Shown: positions 9,819-18,393 of the stretch, piece after piece
Layout of the letters: each line of letters starts with the position of its first letter
Position numbering within the stretch: the stretch's first letter is position 1
DNA from: Streptosporangiales bacterium
Lineage (GTDB): Bacteria > Actinomycetota > Actinomycetes > Streptosporangiales > WHST01
DNA: 36,370 nt
NCBI GenBank assembly: GCA_009379955.1
Contig: WHST01000065.1
Coordinates: 1 to 36,370 of the forward strand
Direction: 5' to 3'
The notes under the pieces: model-generated
What the model saw: only the letters and a program-made list of their open reading frames with translations
Told to the model about the DNA's origin: nothing
Database searches by the model: none
Position numbers and translations under genes: made by a program

Positions 9819-10817
9819 ATGAAGAAGCTCATCAACGCAGCCGACGACGTGGTCGCGGAGGCCCTGGCCGGCCTCGGCGCCGCGCACCCCGACTATCTCA
9901 GGGTCAGCGACGAACCCCGCTATGTCGCGCGGGTCGACGCTCCTGTCGGAGGCAAGGTCGCGCTCGTCTCCGGTGGTGGCTCAGGGCACGAGCCGATGCA
10001 CGGTGGGTTCGTCGGCAAGGGGATGCTCGACGCCGCGTGTCCCGGCGAGGTCTTCACGTCACCGACTCCGGACCAGATGCTCGAGGCGGCGAAGGCCGTG
10101 CACGGCGGCGACGGTGTGCTGTTCATCGTGAAGAACTACACGGGTGACGTCATGAACTTCGAGATGGCGGCGGAGCTCGCCAAGGAGGAGGGCATCGACG
10201 TCGCGTCCGTCGTGATCGACGACGACGTCGCGGTGCAGGACTCGACGTTCACGGCGGGCAGGCGCGGCGTCGGCGCGACCGTGCTCGCGGAGAAGGTCTG
10301 CGGTGCCTCGGCCGCACGTGGTGAGGGCCTCGAGACCGTGGCACACCACTGTCGCAAGGTGAACTCACAGAGTCGCAGCATGGGCATGGCGCTCACGTCG
10401 TGCACCGTGCCGGCAGTGGGCAACCCGACCTTCCAGCTCGGCGAGGACGAGATGGAGATCGGCGTCGGCATCCATGGCGAGCCGGGCAGGGAGCGGGTGC
10501 CGCTCGCGCCGGCGAAGGAGATCGTCGAACGCCTCGTCGAGCCGGTGCTGTCCGACCTGCCGTTCGAGCGCGGCGACCGGGTGCTGGCGTTCGTCAACTC
10601 GATGGGCGGCACGCCGCTCGTCGAGCTCTACGTCGTCTACCACGAGCTGAAGAAGCTCCTCGACTCGAAGGGGATCGCGATCGCGCGCAACCTGATCGGC
10701 CCGTACATGACGTCGTTGGAGATGGCCGGCTGCTCGATCACGCTGCTCAGGCTCGACGACGAGCTGATCGACCTGTGGGACGCCCCGGTCGACACGCCGG
10801 CCCTGCGGTGGAGCTGA
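9819..10817 (+). CDS. dhaK: Dihydroxyacetone kinase subunit DhaK
   Basis: Substrate-binding subunit of the PEP-dependent dihydroxyacetone kinase. The substrate forms a hemiaminal with a histidine, here His219 in GVGIHGEPG, close to His220/His230 in characterised enzymes. Other family blocks are [23 protein letters not shown] in two parts (about 47-70), [16 protein letters not shown] and [13 protein letters not shown]. The 332-residue length matches DhaK of the PTS type; single-chain ATP-dependent kinases are about 550 residues and carry the L domain fused. ATG 9819 follows GGAGAGAGG. It is followed three bases later by dhaL, then the DhaM fusion, giving a complete dhaKLM operon divergent from glpF. 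Confidence 0.96.
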   Translation: MKKLINAADDVVAEALAGLGAAHPDYLRVSDEPRYVARVDAPVGGKVALVSGGGSGHEPMHGGFVGKGMLDAACPGEVFTSPTPDQMLEAAKAVHGGDGVLFIVKNYTGDVMNFEMAAELAKEEGIDVASVVIDDDVAVQDSTFTAGRRGVGATVLAEKVCGASAARGEGLETVAHHCRKVNSQSRSMGMALTSCTVPAVGNPTFQLGEDEMEIGVGIHGEPGRERVPLAPAKEIVERLVEPVLSDLPFERGDRVLAFVNSMGGTPLVELYVVYHELKKLLDSKGIAIARNLIGPYMTSLEMAGCSITLLRLDDELIDLWDAPVDTPALRWS

Positions 10818-10820
10818 CCC

Positions 10821-11456
10821 GTGCCGCTGACGGTCTCCCAGGCAGACAAGTGGGTGCGGGCGTTCGCGGACGTCGTCGCCGAGCGCAAGACAGAGCTGAC
10901 CGGTCTCGACTCGGCGATCGGCGACGGTGACCACGGCATCAACCTCGACCGCGGCATGCGTGCGGTCGTCGAGAAGCTCGACGCGGCCGAGCCCGGCGAC
11001 CTCGGCGGCCTGCTCCGCGCCGTCGGCATGACGCTGATCTCCAAGGTCGGTGGCGCGAGCGGACCGCTCTACGGCACGTTCTTCCTCGAGGGCGGCAAGT
11101 CCCTCGGCGCCATGGCCGAGGCGTCCGACGCCGACCTGGTGGCGGCGGTGACCGCGGCGGTCGCGGGCGTCCAGGCGAGGGGGAAGGCGGAGCCGGGCGA
11201 CAAGACGATGGTCGACGCTCTCGTCCCCGCGCGCGACGCCCTGCGCGAGGCGGTCGAGGGCGGCACCGGTCTCGACGAGGCGCTGGCGCGCGCCGCGGAG
11301 GCGGCCGAACGCGGCCGCGACGCGACGAAGCCGCTCGTCGCGCGCAAGGGCCGGGCGAGCTACCTGGGCGAGCGCAGCGCCGGGTACGTCGATCCCGGCG
11401 CGACGTCGAGCGCCCTGCTGTTGCGCTGCGCGGCCACGACCCTCGCCTCCGGGTAG
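10821..11456 (+). CDS. dhaL: Dihydroxyacetone kinase subunit DhaL
   Basis: ADP-binding subunit of the PTS-linked dihydroxyacetone kinase. Its bound ADP is rephosphorylated by DhaM and passes phosphate to dihydroxyacetone held by DhaK. The magnesium-binding aspartates are in LDSAIGDGDHGINLDRG (Asp30, Asp35, Asp37). Further on are SKVGGASGPLYGTFF and the C-terminal SYLGERSAGYVDPGATS. Its 211 residues are normal for DhaL. The start GTG 10821 lies just after the dhaK stop, so translation is probably coupled. The DhaM fusion follows after 21 bases. Confidence 0.95.
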   Translation: MPLTVSQADKWVRAFADVVAERKTELTGLDSAIGDGDHGINLDRGMRAVVEKLDAAEPGDLGGLLRAVGMTLISKVGGASGPLYGTFFLEGGKSLGAMAEASDADLVAAVTAAVAGVQARGKAEPGDKTMVDALVPARDALREAVEGGTGLDEALARAAEAAERGRDATKPLVARKGRASYLGERSAGYVDPGATSSALLLRCAATTLASG

Positions 11457-11477
11457 CGGGGACGAGGGGGGAGCGGC

Positions 11478-13952
11478 ATGGCCGTGGGGATCGTGCTGGT
11501 GTCGCACAGCGCCGCGGTGGCGCGCGGGGCGGCCGAGCTGGCGCGCGAGATGGCCGGCGACGTCGTCCTGGAGCCCGCGGGCGGGCTCGACGAGCCGGGC
11601 GAGCCGCTCGGCACCGACGCCGTCCGCGTCGCCGAGGCGATCGGTCGGGCCGACTCCGGTGACGGTGTGCTCGTGCTGATGGATCTCGGCAGCGCCGTGC
11701 TGTCCGCGGAGACCGCGCTCGACCTCGTCGACGGCATCGACGTCGCCCTGTGCGACGCGCCGTTCGTCGAGGGCGCCGTGGCCGGCGCGGTCGCCGCGCA
11801 GGCGGGTGAGCCGCTCGCCGCCGTCGCCGCCGAGGCTCGGCGGGGCCTGGCGGCCAAGACCGCGCACCTCGGTGGGGACGAGCCCGCCGACGAGGCCACG
11901 CCCGATGACGACGACCGGCGGTCGTGGCGGCGCGTCGAGCTCGACGTGACCAACCGGCTTGGGCTGCACGGCAGGCCCGCCGCGCGGATCGTCCGTACGG
12001 CCGCGCGCTTCGACGCCGAGGTACGCGTCGCCGACCTCGACAATGGGAACGGCCCGGTCTCCGCGCGCAGCCTCGCGAGCGTCATGGCGCTTGGCGTGGT
12101 GCGGGGCCACCGGATCGAGGTGAGCGCCGCGGGCCCCGGCGCAGCAGAGGTGCTCGAGGCGCTCGGCGCACTCGCGGCGACCGGTTTCGGCGACGAGGCG
12201 GAGCCGGAGCCCGCACCGCCGCCGGTGCGGACGCCGGCGGCCGTCCCCGACGGCGTCACGTTCCGCGGACTCGCCGCGGCCCCGGGCAGCGCGCTCGGCC
12301 CGGTACGCCACCTCAGACTCACCGACGTGCCCGACCCCGACGGCTCGCCGGGCACCCGGGACGAGGAGGCGCAGCGGCTGCGCACCGCGGTCGGCGACGT
12401 GGGCCGCGAGCTGGCGGCGGCACGCGACGACGCGGCGGCGACCCTCGGTGCGGAGGCCGCCGACATCCTCGAGATGCAGGCGCTCCTGCTCGACGACGCC
12501 GCTCTGCTCGACGCCGCGGTCGCGCGCGTGGGCGAGGGGGAGCCCGCCGGGCGTGCCTGGCGGGGGGCCGTCGCCGGTGTGGTGACCGCGTACGCCGGCG
12601 TCGACGACGACTACCAGCGCGCCCGCGTCGACGACATCGAGGACGTCGGGCGTCGGGTCGTGGCGGCACTGGCCGGTGTCCCCGTCCGGCGGACGGTCAG
12701 CGGTCCAGGCGTGGTCGTCGCCGAGGTCCTCGGCCCGGCCGACACCGCCGCTCTCGACCGGTCGCTGGTGCGTGGCATCCTCACCGCGTCGGGCGCGCCG
12801 ACGGGTCACGCCGCGATCCTCGCCAGGGCGCTGGGCGTGCCCGCGGTGGTGGGCGCGGGGGAAGCCGTGCTGCGGCTCGACGAGGCCCAGCCGGTGCTGC
12901 TCGACGGGGACACGGGGGCGGTCTACGTCCAGCCGGACCGCACCGTGCGCCGCGAGTACGAGCGCCGGCAGGCCGCAGCCGGAGCCGCGCACGACGCCGC
13001 GTTGCTCACCGCGACCGAGCCGGCCGTGACGAGCGACGGCGTGCGTATCACGGTCGAGGCGAACGTCGGGTCGCTCGCGGACGCCTCCGACGCCGCACGA
13101 CAGGGTGCAGACGGCGTGGGGCTGCTGCGCACCGAGTTCCTGTTCCTCGGCAGGGACGAGCCGCCGACCGAGGACGAGCAGGTCGAGGCCTACACGGCGG
13201 TCGCCGTGCGGCTCGGCGGCGGTGTCGTGACGGTGCGCACGCTCGACGTCGGGGCCGACAAGCCGGCCCCGTACCTGCGGCAGGCCCGGGAGGACAACCC
13301 GTTCCTCGGCGTGCGCGGCCTGCGGCTGGGGCTCGCGCGTCCCGACGTCCTCTCGACCCAGCTGCGTGCCGTCCTGCGGGTCGCGGCGGACCATCCGGTG
13401 CGGGTGATGTTCCCGATGGTGTCGAGCCTCGACGAGCTCGACGAGGCGAGCGCCCTGCTGGACCGTGCGCGTGCGGAGGTCGGCACCGGCGTGCACCTGC
13501 CGGTGGGGGTGATGGTGGAGGTGCCCGCGGTCGGCCTGCTGGCCGAGGCGTTCGCCGAGCGGGTCGACTTCCTGTCCGTCGGCACCAACGACCTCACGCA
13601 GTACGTCCTCGCCGCCGACCGCGGCAACGCGGGTGTCGCGGCGCTCGGCGACGCGTGCCACCCCGCGGTGCTCGCGCTGGTGCGGCGGACGGCGCTGGCG
13701 GCCCGCGACCGCGACCGCCCGGTCGCCGTGTGCGGCGAGCTCGCGGGCGACCCGACGGTCACGTCGCTGCTCGTCGGGCTCGGCGTGACCGAGCTCTCCG
13801 TCGTGCCCACGGCCGTGCCCCTGGTGAAGCAGGCCGTGCGCGCGACGTCGTACGCCGACGCGACCCGGCTGGCGGAACAGGCGCTGCGGAGGCGGACGGC
13901 GGCCGAGGTGCGCCGTGACGTGTCAGAGCCTCAGCGGGCCATGACCCGCTGA
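11478..13952 (+). CDS. dhaM: DhaM–HPr–Enzyme I fusion phosphotransferase
   Basis: One 824-residue protein carrying three phosphocarrier modules. The DhaM/EIIA-Man domain covers about 1-130, with His10 in VLVSHS. An HPr domain covers about 153-240, with His164 in LGLHGRPAA. A full-length Enzyme I covers about 255-815, with phospho-His444 (GAPTGHAAILARALG), the TEFLF and PEP-binding RTLDVGADKPAPYL blocks, SVGTNDLTQY and Cys752 in VAVCGEL. Phosphate would flow from PEP through EI and HPr to DhaM, then to ADP on DhaL, without separate general PTS proteins. E. coli DhaM carries DhaM, HPr and only a truncated EI; here EI appears complete. ATG 11478 follows GGGGGGAG. The last codons lie within a terminator hairpin. 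Confidence 0.94.
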   Translation: MAVGIVLVSHSAAVARGAAELAREMAGDVVLEPAGGLDEPGEPLGTDAVRVAEAIGRADSGDGVLVLMDLGSAVLSAETALDLVDGIDVALCDAPFVEGAVAGAVAAQAGEPLAAVAAEARRGLAAKTAHLGGDEPADEATPDDDDRRSWRRVELDVTNRLGLHGRPAARIVRTAARFDAEVRVADLDNGNGPVSARSLASVMALGVVRGHRIEVSAAGPGAAEVLEALGALAATGFGDEAEPEPAPPPVRTPAAVPDGVTFRGLAAAPGSALGPVRHLRLTDVPDPDGSPGTRDEEAQRLRTAVGDVGRELAAARDDAAATLGAEAADILEMQALLLDDAALLDAAVARVGEGEPAGRAWRGAVAGVVTAYAGVDDDYQRARVDDIEDVGRRVVAALAGVPVRRTVSGPGVVVAEVLGPADTAALDRSLVRGILTASGAPTGHAAILARALGVPAVVGAGEAVLRLDEAQPVLLDGDTGAVYVQPDRTVRREYERRQAAAGAAHDAALLTATEPAVTSDGVRITVEANVGSLADASDAARQGADGVGLLRTEFLFLGRDEPPTEDEQVEAYTAVAVRLGGGVVTVRTLDVGADKPAPYLRQAREDNPFLGVRGLRLGLARPDVLSTQLRAVLRVAADHPVRVMFPMVSSLDELDEASALLDRARAEVGTGVHLPVGVMVEVPAVGLLAEAFAERVDFLSVGTNDLTQYVLAADRGNAGVAALGDACHPAVLALVRRTALAARDRDRPVAVCGELAGDPTVTSLLVGLGVTELSVVPTAVPLVKQAVRATSYADATRLAEQALRRRTAAEVRRDVSEPQRAMTR

Positions 13953-13962
13953 GGCTCTGACA
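13921..13962. terminator. Terminator overlapping the 3' end of dhaM
   Basis: A perfect 18-bp stem (13921-13938 with 13945-13962) encloses a six-base loop. The dhaM stop codon TGA (13950-13952) is inside the right arm, so the last ten or so codons form half of the hairpin. It lies between convergent dhaM and ohr, 12 bases beyond the ohr stop, and could serve both. Confidence 0.8.
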
Positions 13963-13974
13963 ACGTCGGCGGGG

Positions 13975-14409
13975 TCAGGCCGCCTTCACCGTCACGGGGA
14001 TGTTGCCGCGGGTGGCCTTCGAGTACGGGCACACCTGGTGCGCCGCGTCGGCCAGCTCCTGCACCTTGGCGGTGTCGAGGCCGGGGACGTCGACCGTCAG
14101 GTCGACGGTGATGCCGAAGCTCTCACCCTCGGGGCCGAAGCCGACCTCGGCCGTCACCGTCGCCGCGGACGCGTCGACGCTCTGCTTCTTGGCGACCAGG
14201 CCGAGCGCGCCGGTGAAGCAGGCCGCGTAGCCGGCGGCGAACAGCTGCTCGGGGTTGGTCTTGCCGCCCGGGCCACCCATCTCCTTCGGAGCGTCGAGCT
14301 CGACGTCGAGAATGCCGTCCTCGCTGGTACTGCGGCCACCGCGTCGGCCACCCGTCGAGACCACCTTCGTGCGGTAGACGATCTTCTCGGGCGTCTTGAC
14401 GTCGCTCAT
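13975..14409 (-). CDS. ohr: Organic hydroperoxide resistance protein Ohr
   Basis: Thiol-dependent peroxidase that reduces organic hydroperoxides. The 144-residue length, the KVVSTGGRRGGRSTSEDG start, and the two reactive cysteines Cys64 (GYAACFTGAL) and Cys127 (HQVCPYSKATRGN) match the Ohr branch of the OsmC fold. The reading frame extends upstream, but ATG 14409 is preceded by AGGAGAG and gives the family's N-terminus. It is divergent from the aldehyde dehydrogenase gene across 61 bases. No adjacent MarR-type OhrR repressor is present, so control must come from elsewhere. Confidence 0.93.
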   Translation of the reverse strand: MSDVKTPEKIVYRTKVVSTGGRRGGRSTSEDGILDVELDAPKEMGGPGGKTNPEQLFAAGYAACFTGALGLVAKKQSVDASAATVTAEVGFGPEGESFGITVDLTVDVPGLDTAKVQELADAAHQVCPYSKATRGNIPVTVKAA

Positions 14410-14470
14410 GTGCTCTCCTGTTGTCGAGGAATGTCGATACCCACACCCTAGGCACGTAGGCTCTCCGCCC

Positions 14471-16051
14471 ATGAGCACCGTGAGCAACGTGCGTACGAGA
14501 CTGCCCGACGCGCCGGACAGCGCGACCGTGTCCCGGCTCACCGAACGGGTGGTCGCGTCGGGCAGCAAGCGGTCGCCGCTCCTCGCCCCCTACACGGGCG
14601 AGGCGATCGCCGAGCTGCCGCAGTCGACTCCGCGCAAGGACGTCGCCGAGGCGTACCGCAGAGCACGCGAGGCACAGGCGGCCTGGGCGAGGCGCTCGCC
14701 CCGGGAGCGCGCGAACGTCCTGCTCCGCCTGCACGACCTCGTGCTCGACCGGCAGCGCGAGGCGCTCGACCTCGTCCAGTGGGAGAACGGCAAGGCTCGT
14801 GCGCACGCGTTCGAGGAGGTCGCCGACGTCGCGCTCGGCTGCCGCTACTACGGCCGCACCGGTCCCGGCTACCTCATGCCCAGGCGGCGTGCGGGGCTGC
14901 TGCCGCTGCTCACCCAGGTCGTCGAGCTGCACCACCCGGTGGGCGTGGTCGGCGTCGTCTCCCCGTGGAACTACCCGCTGACGCTGGGCGTGTCCGACAC
15001 CGTGGCGGCGCTGCTCGCCGGCAACGCGGTCGTCCAGCGGCCCGACCCGCAGGCGTCGCTCAGCTGCCTGTGGGGCGCGAACCTCGCGTACGAGGCGGGC
15101 CTGCCCGACGGCCTCTGGCAGGTCGTGCTCGGCCCCGGGTCGTCGGTCGGCGCGGCGGTGCTCGACGAGGCCGACTACGTGATGTTCACCGGGTCGACGA
15201 AGACCGGACGCACCGTCGCAGAGAAGGCTGCCAAACGCCTCGTCGGCTGCACGCTCGAGCTCGGCGGCAAGAACCCCATGCTGGTGCTGCGTGACGCCGA
15301 CCTCGGTCGTGCCGCCGAGGGTGCGGTACGCGCGTCCTTCGCGTCGTCCGGCCAGCTGTGCATCTCGATGGAACGCATCTACGTCGCGGCGTCGCGATAC
15401 GACGAGTTCGTGGAGCGGTTCCTCGCGCGCGTCGACGCGATGCGGGTCGGGGCGGCGTTCGACTTCTCCATGGACATGGGTTCGCTGACGTCGCAGGACC
15501 AGCTCGACAAGGTGACCGCGCATGTCGACGACGCGCGTGAGCACGGCGCCCACGTGCTCGCCGGCGGCCGGCCGCGACCCGACCTCGGGCCGTACTTCTA
15601 CGAGCCGACCGTGCTGGGCAACGTCACGTCCGACGCCCGGTGCTACGGCGAGGAGACCTTCGGTCCGGTCGTCAGCGTGTACCCGTTCAAGAACGAGGAC
15701 GAGGCGGTCCGGCTCGCCAACGAGGGTGCCAACGGACTCAACGCCAGCGTGTGGACGACGGACATCGCCCGCGGGCGTGCGATCGCCGGGCGGATCCGTG
15801 CGGGCACGGTCAACGTGAACGAGGCCTACGCGGCGGCCTGGGGATCGATGGACGCGCCGATGGGCGGCATGGGCGACTCCGGTCTCGGCCGGCGCCACGG
15901 CGCCGCCGGCGTGCTGAAGTACACCGAGTCGCAGACGATCGCCACCCAGCGCGCGCTGCCGCTGAGCCCGCCGGCCGGCGTGACCGACGAGCAGTGGGCG
16001 ACCATCTTCACCGGCATCCTGCGGCTGCTGCGCAGGTCGGGCCGCCGCTGA
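14471..16051 (+). CDS. Succinate-semialdehyde dehydrogenase-like (GabD2-type) aldehyde dehydrogenase
   Basis: NAD(P)-dependent aldehyde dehydrogenase of 526 residues. Catalytic residues are Glu263 (LELGGKNP) and Cys297 (SSGQLCISMERIY); the nucleotide-binding motif is FTGSTKTGRTVAEKAA and the substrate tunnel block is VSPWNYPLTL. QRPDPQASL and the sequence around Cys297 resemble actinobacterial GabD2 succinic semialdehyde dehydrogenases, so succinate from 4-aminobutyrate or 2-oxoglutarate is the likely product, but other aldehydes are possible. ATG 14471 has no Shine-Dalgarno; TAGGCT (14457-14462) lies eight bases upstream, so the message may be leaderless. A GMC oxidoreductase gene follows after 15 bases, probably in the same operon. 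Confidence 0.85.
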   Translation: MSTVSNVRTRLPDAPDSATVSRLTERVVASGSKRSPLLAPYTGEAIAELPQSTPRKDVAEAYRRAREAQAAWARRSPRERANVLLRLHDLVLDRQREALDLVQWENGKARAHAFEEVADVALGCRYYGRTGPGYLMPRRRAGLLPLLTQVVELHHPVGVVGVVSPWNYPLTLGVSDTVAALLAGNAVVQRPDPQASLSCLWGANLAYEAGLPDGLWQVVLGPGSSVGAAVLDEADYVMFTGSTKTGRTVAEKAAKRLVGCTLELGGKNPMLVLRDADLGRAAEGAVRASFASSGQLCISMERIYVAASRYDEFVERFLARVDAMRVGAAFDFSMDMGSLTSQDQLDKVTAHVDDAREHGAHVLAGGRPRPDLGPYFYEPTVLGNVTSDARCYGEETFGPVVSVYPFKNEDEAVRLANEGANGLNASVWTTDIARGRAIAGRIRAGTVNVNEAYAAAWGSMDAPMGGMGDSGLGRRHGAAGVLKYTESQTIATQRALPLSPPAGVTDEQWATIFTGILRLLRRSGRR

Positions 16052-16066
16052 AGGCCGGGCGGGGGC

Positions 16067-17785
16067 ATGATGGCGGGTATGGGTGCCGTCGAGCACGACT
16101 ACGACGTCGCCGTCGTCGGTTCCGGCTTCGGCGGCAGTGTCACCGCACTGCGCCTCGCGGAGAAGGGCTACCGCGTGGTGGTGCTCGAGGCCGGCCGGCG
16201 GTTCGCGCCCGAGGAGTTCCCGACGACGTCGTGGGACGTCCGCCGCTTCCTGTGGGCGCCGTGGCTCCGGTGCTTCGGCATCCAGCGGATCAGCGTGCTG
16301 CGCAACGTCGTGGTCCTGTCCGGCAGCGGTGTCGGCGGGGGATCGCTCGTCTACGCGAACACGCTGTACGAGCCGCCCGAGGCGTTCTTCCGTGACGAGC
16401 AGTGGCGCGACATCACCGACTGGCACGACGAGCTGCGGCCGCACTACGACCAGGCTCGCCGGATGCTGGGGGTCACGCAGAACGCCACGGTCACGCCGTC
16501 CGACGAGGCGATGCGTGAGGTGGCGGACGAGATGGGCGTCGGCCACACGTTCCGGCTCGCGCCGGTCGGCGTGTGGTTCGGTGAGCCGGGGGAGACCGTC
16601 GACGACCCGTACTTCGGCGGCGCGGGTCCGCGGCGTACGGGGTGCATCGAGTGCGGCTCGTGCATGACGGGATGCCGGTACGGCGCCAAGAACACCCTGC
16701 CCACCAACTACCTCCACCTCGCCGAGGGGCTGGGCGTGGAGGTCAGGCCGATGACGACCGTGACGGCCGTACGCCCGCATGTGCGCGGCGGCGGATACGC
16801 GATCGAGACGGTGCGCACCGGCACCCGCTGGAAGGACCGCGACCGGCTCACCGCCGACCAGGTCGTCTTCGCCGCGGGAGCGCTCGGCACGCAGCGACTG
16901 CTGCACCGCATGCGCGACGATGGCGTGCTGCCCCGGCTGTCCCCGGCTCTCGGGCGGCTGACGAGGACCAACTCCGAGGCGCTGCTCGGCGCCATGCGCC
17001 CGCGTAACCGGCCCGGCGCCGACTTCACCCGTGGCATCGCCATCACGTCGTCGTGGCACCCGGACGAGAACACCCACGTGGAGCCGGTGCGGTACGGCAG
17101 GGGCAGCAACCTGATGGGCCTGCTCGCCACGGTGCTCGTCGACGGCGGCGGTCGGCTGCCGCGTCCGGTGCGGTGGCTGGTGAACCAGTCGCACCACCCG
17201 GTCGACTTCTTCCGCTCGCTCGACGTCCGCCGGTGGTCGGAGCGTACGGTCATCGCGCTCGTCATGCAGACGCTCGACAACTCGCTCACCGTGTCGCTGC
17301 GCCGCGGCCCGTTCGGCCGCCGGCTGACGTCGCGACAGGGCCACGGCGAGCCGAACCCCACCTGGATCCCGGTGGCGCACGAGGCTGTGCGCCGGCTGGC
17401 CGATGCCATCGGCGGCAAGCCGGGCGGCACCTGGGGCGACGTGTTCAACGTCCCGATGACCGCGCACATCCTCGGCGGCTGCGCGATCGGCGCGACCCGG
17501 GACGACGGGGTCGTCGACGCCTATCACCGGGTTTACGGCCACCCCGGCCTGCACGTCGTGGACGGGTCGGCGGTGAGCGCCAACCTCGGGGTCAACCCGT
17601 CGCTGACGATCACCGCCCAGGCCGAGCGGGCGATGTCGCTGTGGCCGAACCGCGGGGAGGCCGACCCCCGCCCGCCGCTCGACACCGCGTACGAGCGCGT
17701 GCCGCCCGTCGCGCCCTGCGACCCTGCGGTGCCCGCGACCGCCCCGGCCGCCCTCCGCCTGCCCGACCCGCGCCCCCGGCCCTGA
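16067..17785 (+). CDS. GMC-type FAD oxidoreductase, ChoD/cholesterol oxidase-like
   Basis: A 572-residue flavoprotein that should oxidise an alcohol. It begins with the FAD-binding motif VVGSGFGGSVTALRLAEKG (about 17-35), followed by LSGSGVGGGSLVYANTLYEPP. Active-site blocks near the C-terminus are MTAHILGGC and SANLGVNPSLTITAQAER. Between them lies a CxxCxxCxxxC cluster (Cys193, 196, 199, 203), the spacing of a 4Fe-4S ferredoxin site. In M. tuberculosis choD lies directly beyond guaB3; here about 9.5 kb separates them. That supports a ChoD-family assignment, though sterol activity of this family is disputed. ATG 16067 is used; ATG 16070 and 16079 are alternatives. The tail is Pro-rich. Confidence 0.85.
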   Translation: MMAGMGAVEHDYDVAVVGSGFGGSVTALRLAEKGYRVVVLEAGRRFAPEEFPTTSWDVRRFLWAPWLRCFGIQRISVLRNVVVLSGSGVGGGSLVYANTLYEPPEAFFRDEQWRDITDWHDELRPHYDQARRMLGVTQNATVTPSDEAMREVADEMGVGHTFRLAPVGVWFGEPGETVDDPYFGGAGPRRTGCIECGSCMTGCRYGAKNTLPTNYLHLAEGLGVEVRPMTTVTAVRPHVRGGGYAIETVRTGTRWKDRDRLTADQVVFAAGALGTQRLLHRMRDDGVLPRLSPALGRLTRTNSEALLGAMRPRNRPGADFTRGIAITSSWHPDENTHVEPVRYGRGSNLMGLLATVLVDGGGRLPRPVRWLVNQSHHPVDFFRSLDVRRWSERTVIALVMQTLDNSLTVSLRRGPFGRRLTSRQGHGEPNPTWIPVAHEAVRRLADAIGGKPGGTWGDVFNVPMTAHILGGCAIGATRDDGVVDAYHRVYGHPGLHVVDGSAVSANLGVNPSLTITAQAERAMSLWPNRGEADPRPPLDTAYERVPPVAPCDPAVPATAPAALRLPDPRPRP

Positions 17786-17794
17786 CGGTGCGGT

Positions 17795-18205
17795 CTAGCC
17801 GCACTCGCGGGCGGCGTCCACGTCCAGGTAGAACGCCTCCCAGAGGTGCCCGTCGAGATCCTCGAAGCTGCGGCCGTACAGGAAGCCCTGGTCGTTCGTC
17901 TCGTTCGACACCGTGCCGCCGGCGGCGATCGCGCGGTCGACCACCTCGTCGACGCGCTCCCTGCTCTCGACGCCGAGGGAGACGATCACCTCCGCCGTAC
18001 GCGTCGCGTCGGCGACGTCCTTCGTCGTGAAGGACGAGAAGAACGGCTCGGCCAGCAGCATCACGTACACGCTGTCATCCAGGACCAGGCACGCGGCCTT
18101 GTCATCGGTACAGCTCGGCTCGAACGCGTAGCCGATCGCGGCGAAGAAGTCCTTCGACCGCTCCAGGTCCCTGACGGGCAGGTTGACGAAGATCTGGTTG
18201 GGCAT
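17795..18205 (-). CDS. VOC (glyoxalase/bleomycin resistance) family protein
   Basis: A 136-residue protein of the vicinal-oxygen-chelate fold. It has two beta-alpha-beta-beta-beta halves: MPNQIFVNLPVRDLERSKDFFAAIG at the start in family style, and GFLYGRSFEDLDGHLWEAFYLD at the end, where the final Glu is a usual metal ligand. It resembles the predicted lactoylglutathione-lyase-like group with unknown substrate. GGAAGGGAG lies upstream of ATG 18205. It converges on the GMC gene with nine bases between stops, and is divergent from the ECF sigma gene, which may share its regulatory region. Confidence 0.85.
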   Translation of the reverse strand: MPNQIFVNLPVRDLERSKDFFAAIGYAFEPSCTDDKAACLVLDDSVYVMLLAEPFFSSFTTKDVADATRTAEVIVSLGVESRERVDEVVDRAIAAGGTVSNETNDQGFLYGRSFEDLDGHLWEAFYLDVDAARECG

Positions 18206-18282
18206 CCGGTGCGGCTCCCTTCCGGACGGGTGACGATTCGTGGCGGTGCGTGTTCGTCAGGTCAGACCACGGACGCCACGAA

Positions 18283-18306
18283 AAGTCATCGCCCGACCGA
18301 TGACTT
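18283..18306. promoter_or_regulatory. Inverted repeat in the VOC–sigma intergenic region
   Basis: A perfect nine-base inverted repeat AAGTCATCG/CGATGACTT (18283-18291, 18298-18306) around CCCGAC lies in the 188-base gap between the divergent VOC and sigma genes. The position suits an operator; it could also form an RNA hairpin in the sigma leader. No binding family is recognised. Confidence 0.4.
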
Positions 18307-18393
18307 CCTGCCGGCCCGCCGGTCTGTACAGCAGGTGGAGGTCCTGCGAAGGTTCTCCGGGCGGCATGGCCGGTTTGAGGAGATGATGGCGTC

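Noticed and set aside
10365-13661. A 1098-codon open frame on the minus strand across dhaK-dhaL-dhaM
   Set aside because: It is fully antisense to three well-identified genes, is rich in Arg/His/Ala/Gly as GC-biased shadow frames are, and shows no domain.
8656-14409. Horizontal transfer of the glpF-dhaKLM-ohr block
   Set aside because: No change in base composition, no integrase, tRNA or direct repeats at its edges; only gene order suggests insertion.
14123-17554. A 1143-codon open frame on the minus strand across ohr, the aldehyde dehydrogenase and the GMC gene
   Set aside because: Same reason: a low-complexity Arg/Asp/His shadow of real genes, caused by lack of stop codons in GC-rich DNA.
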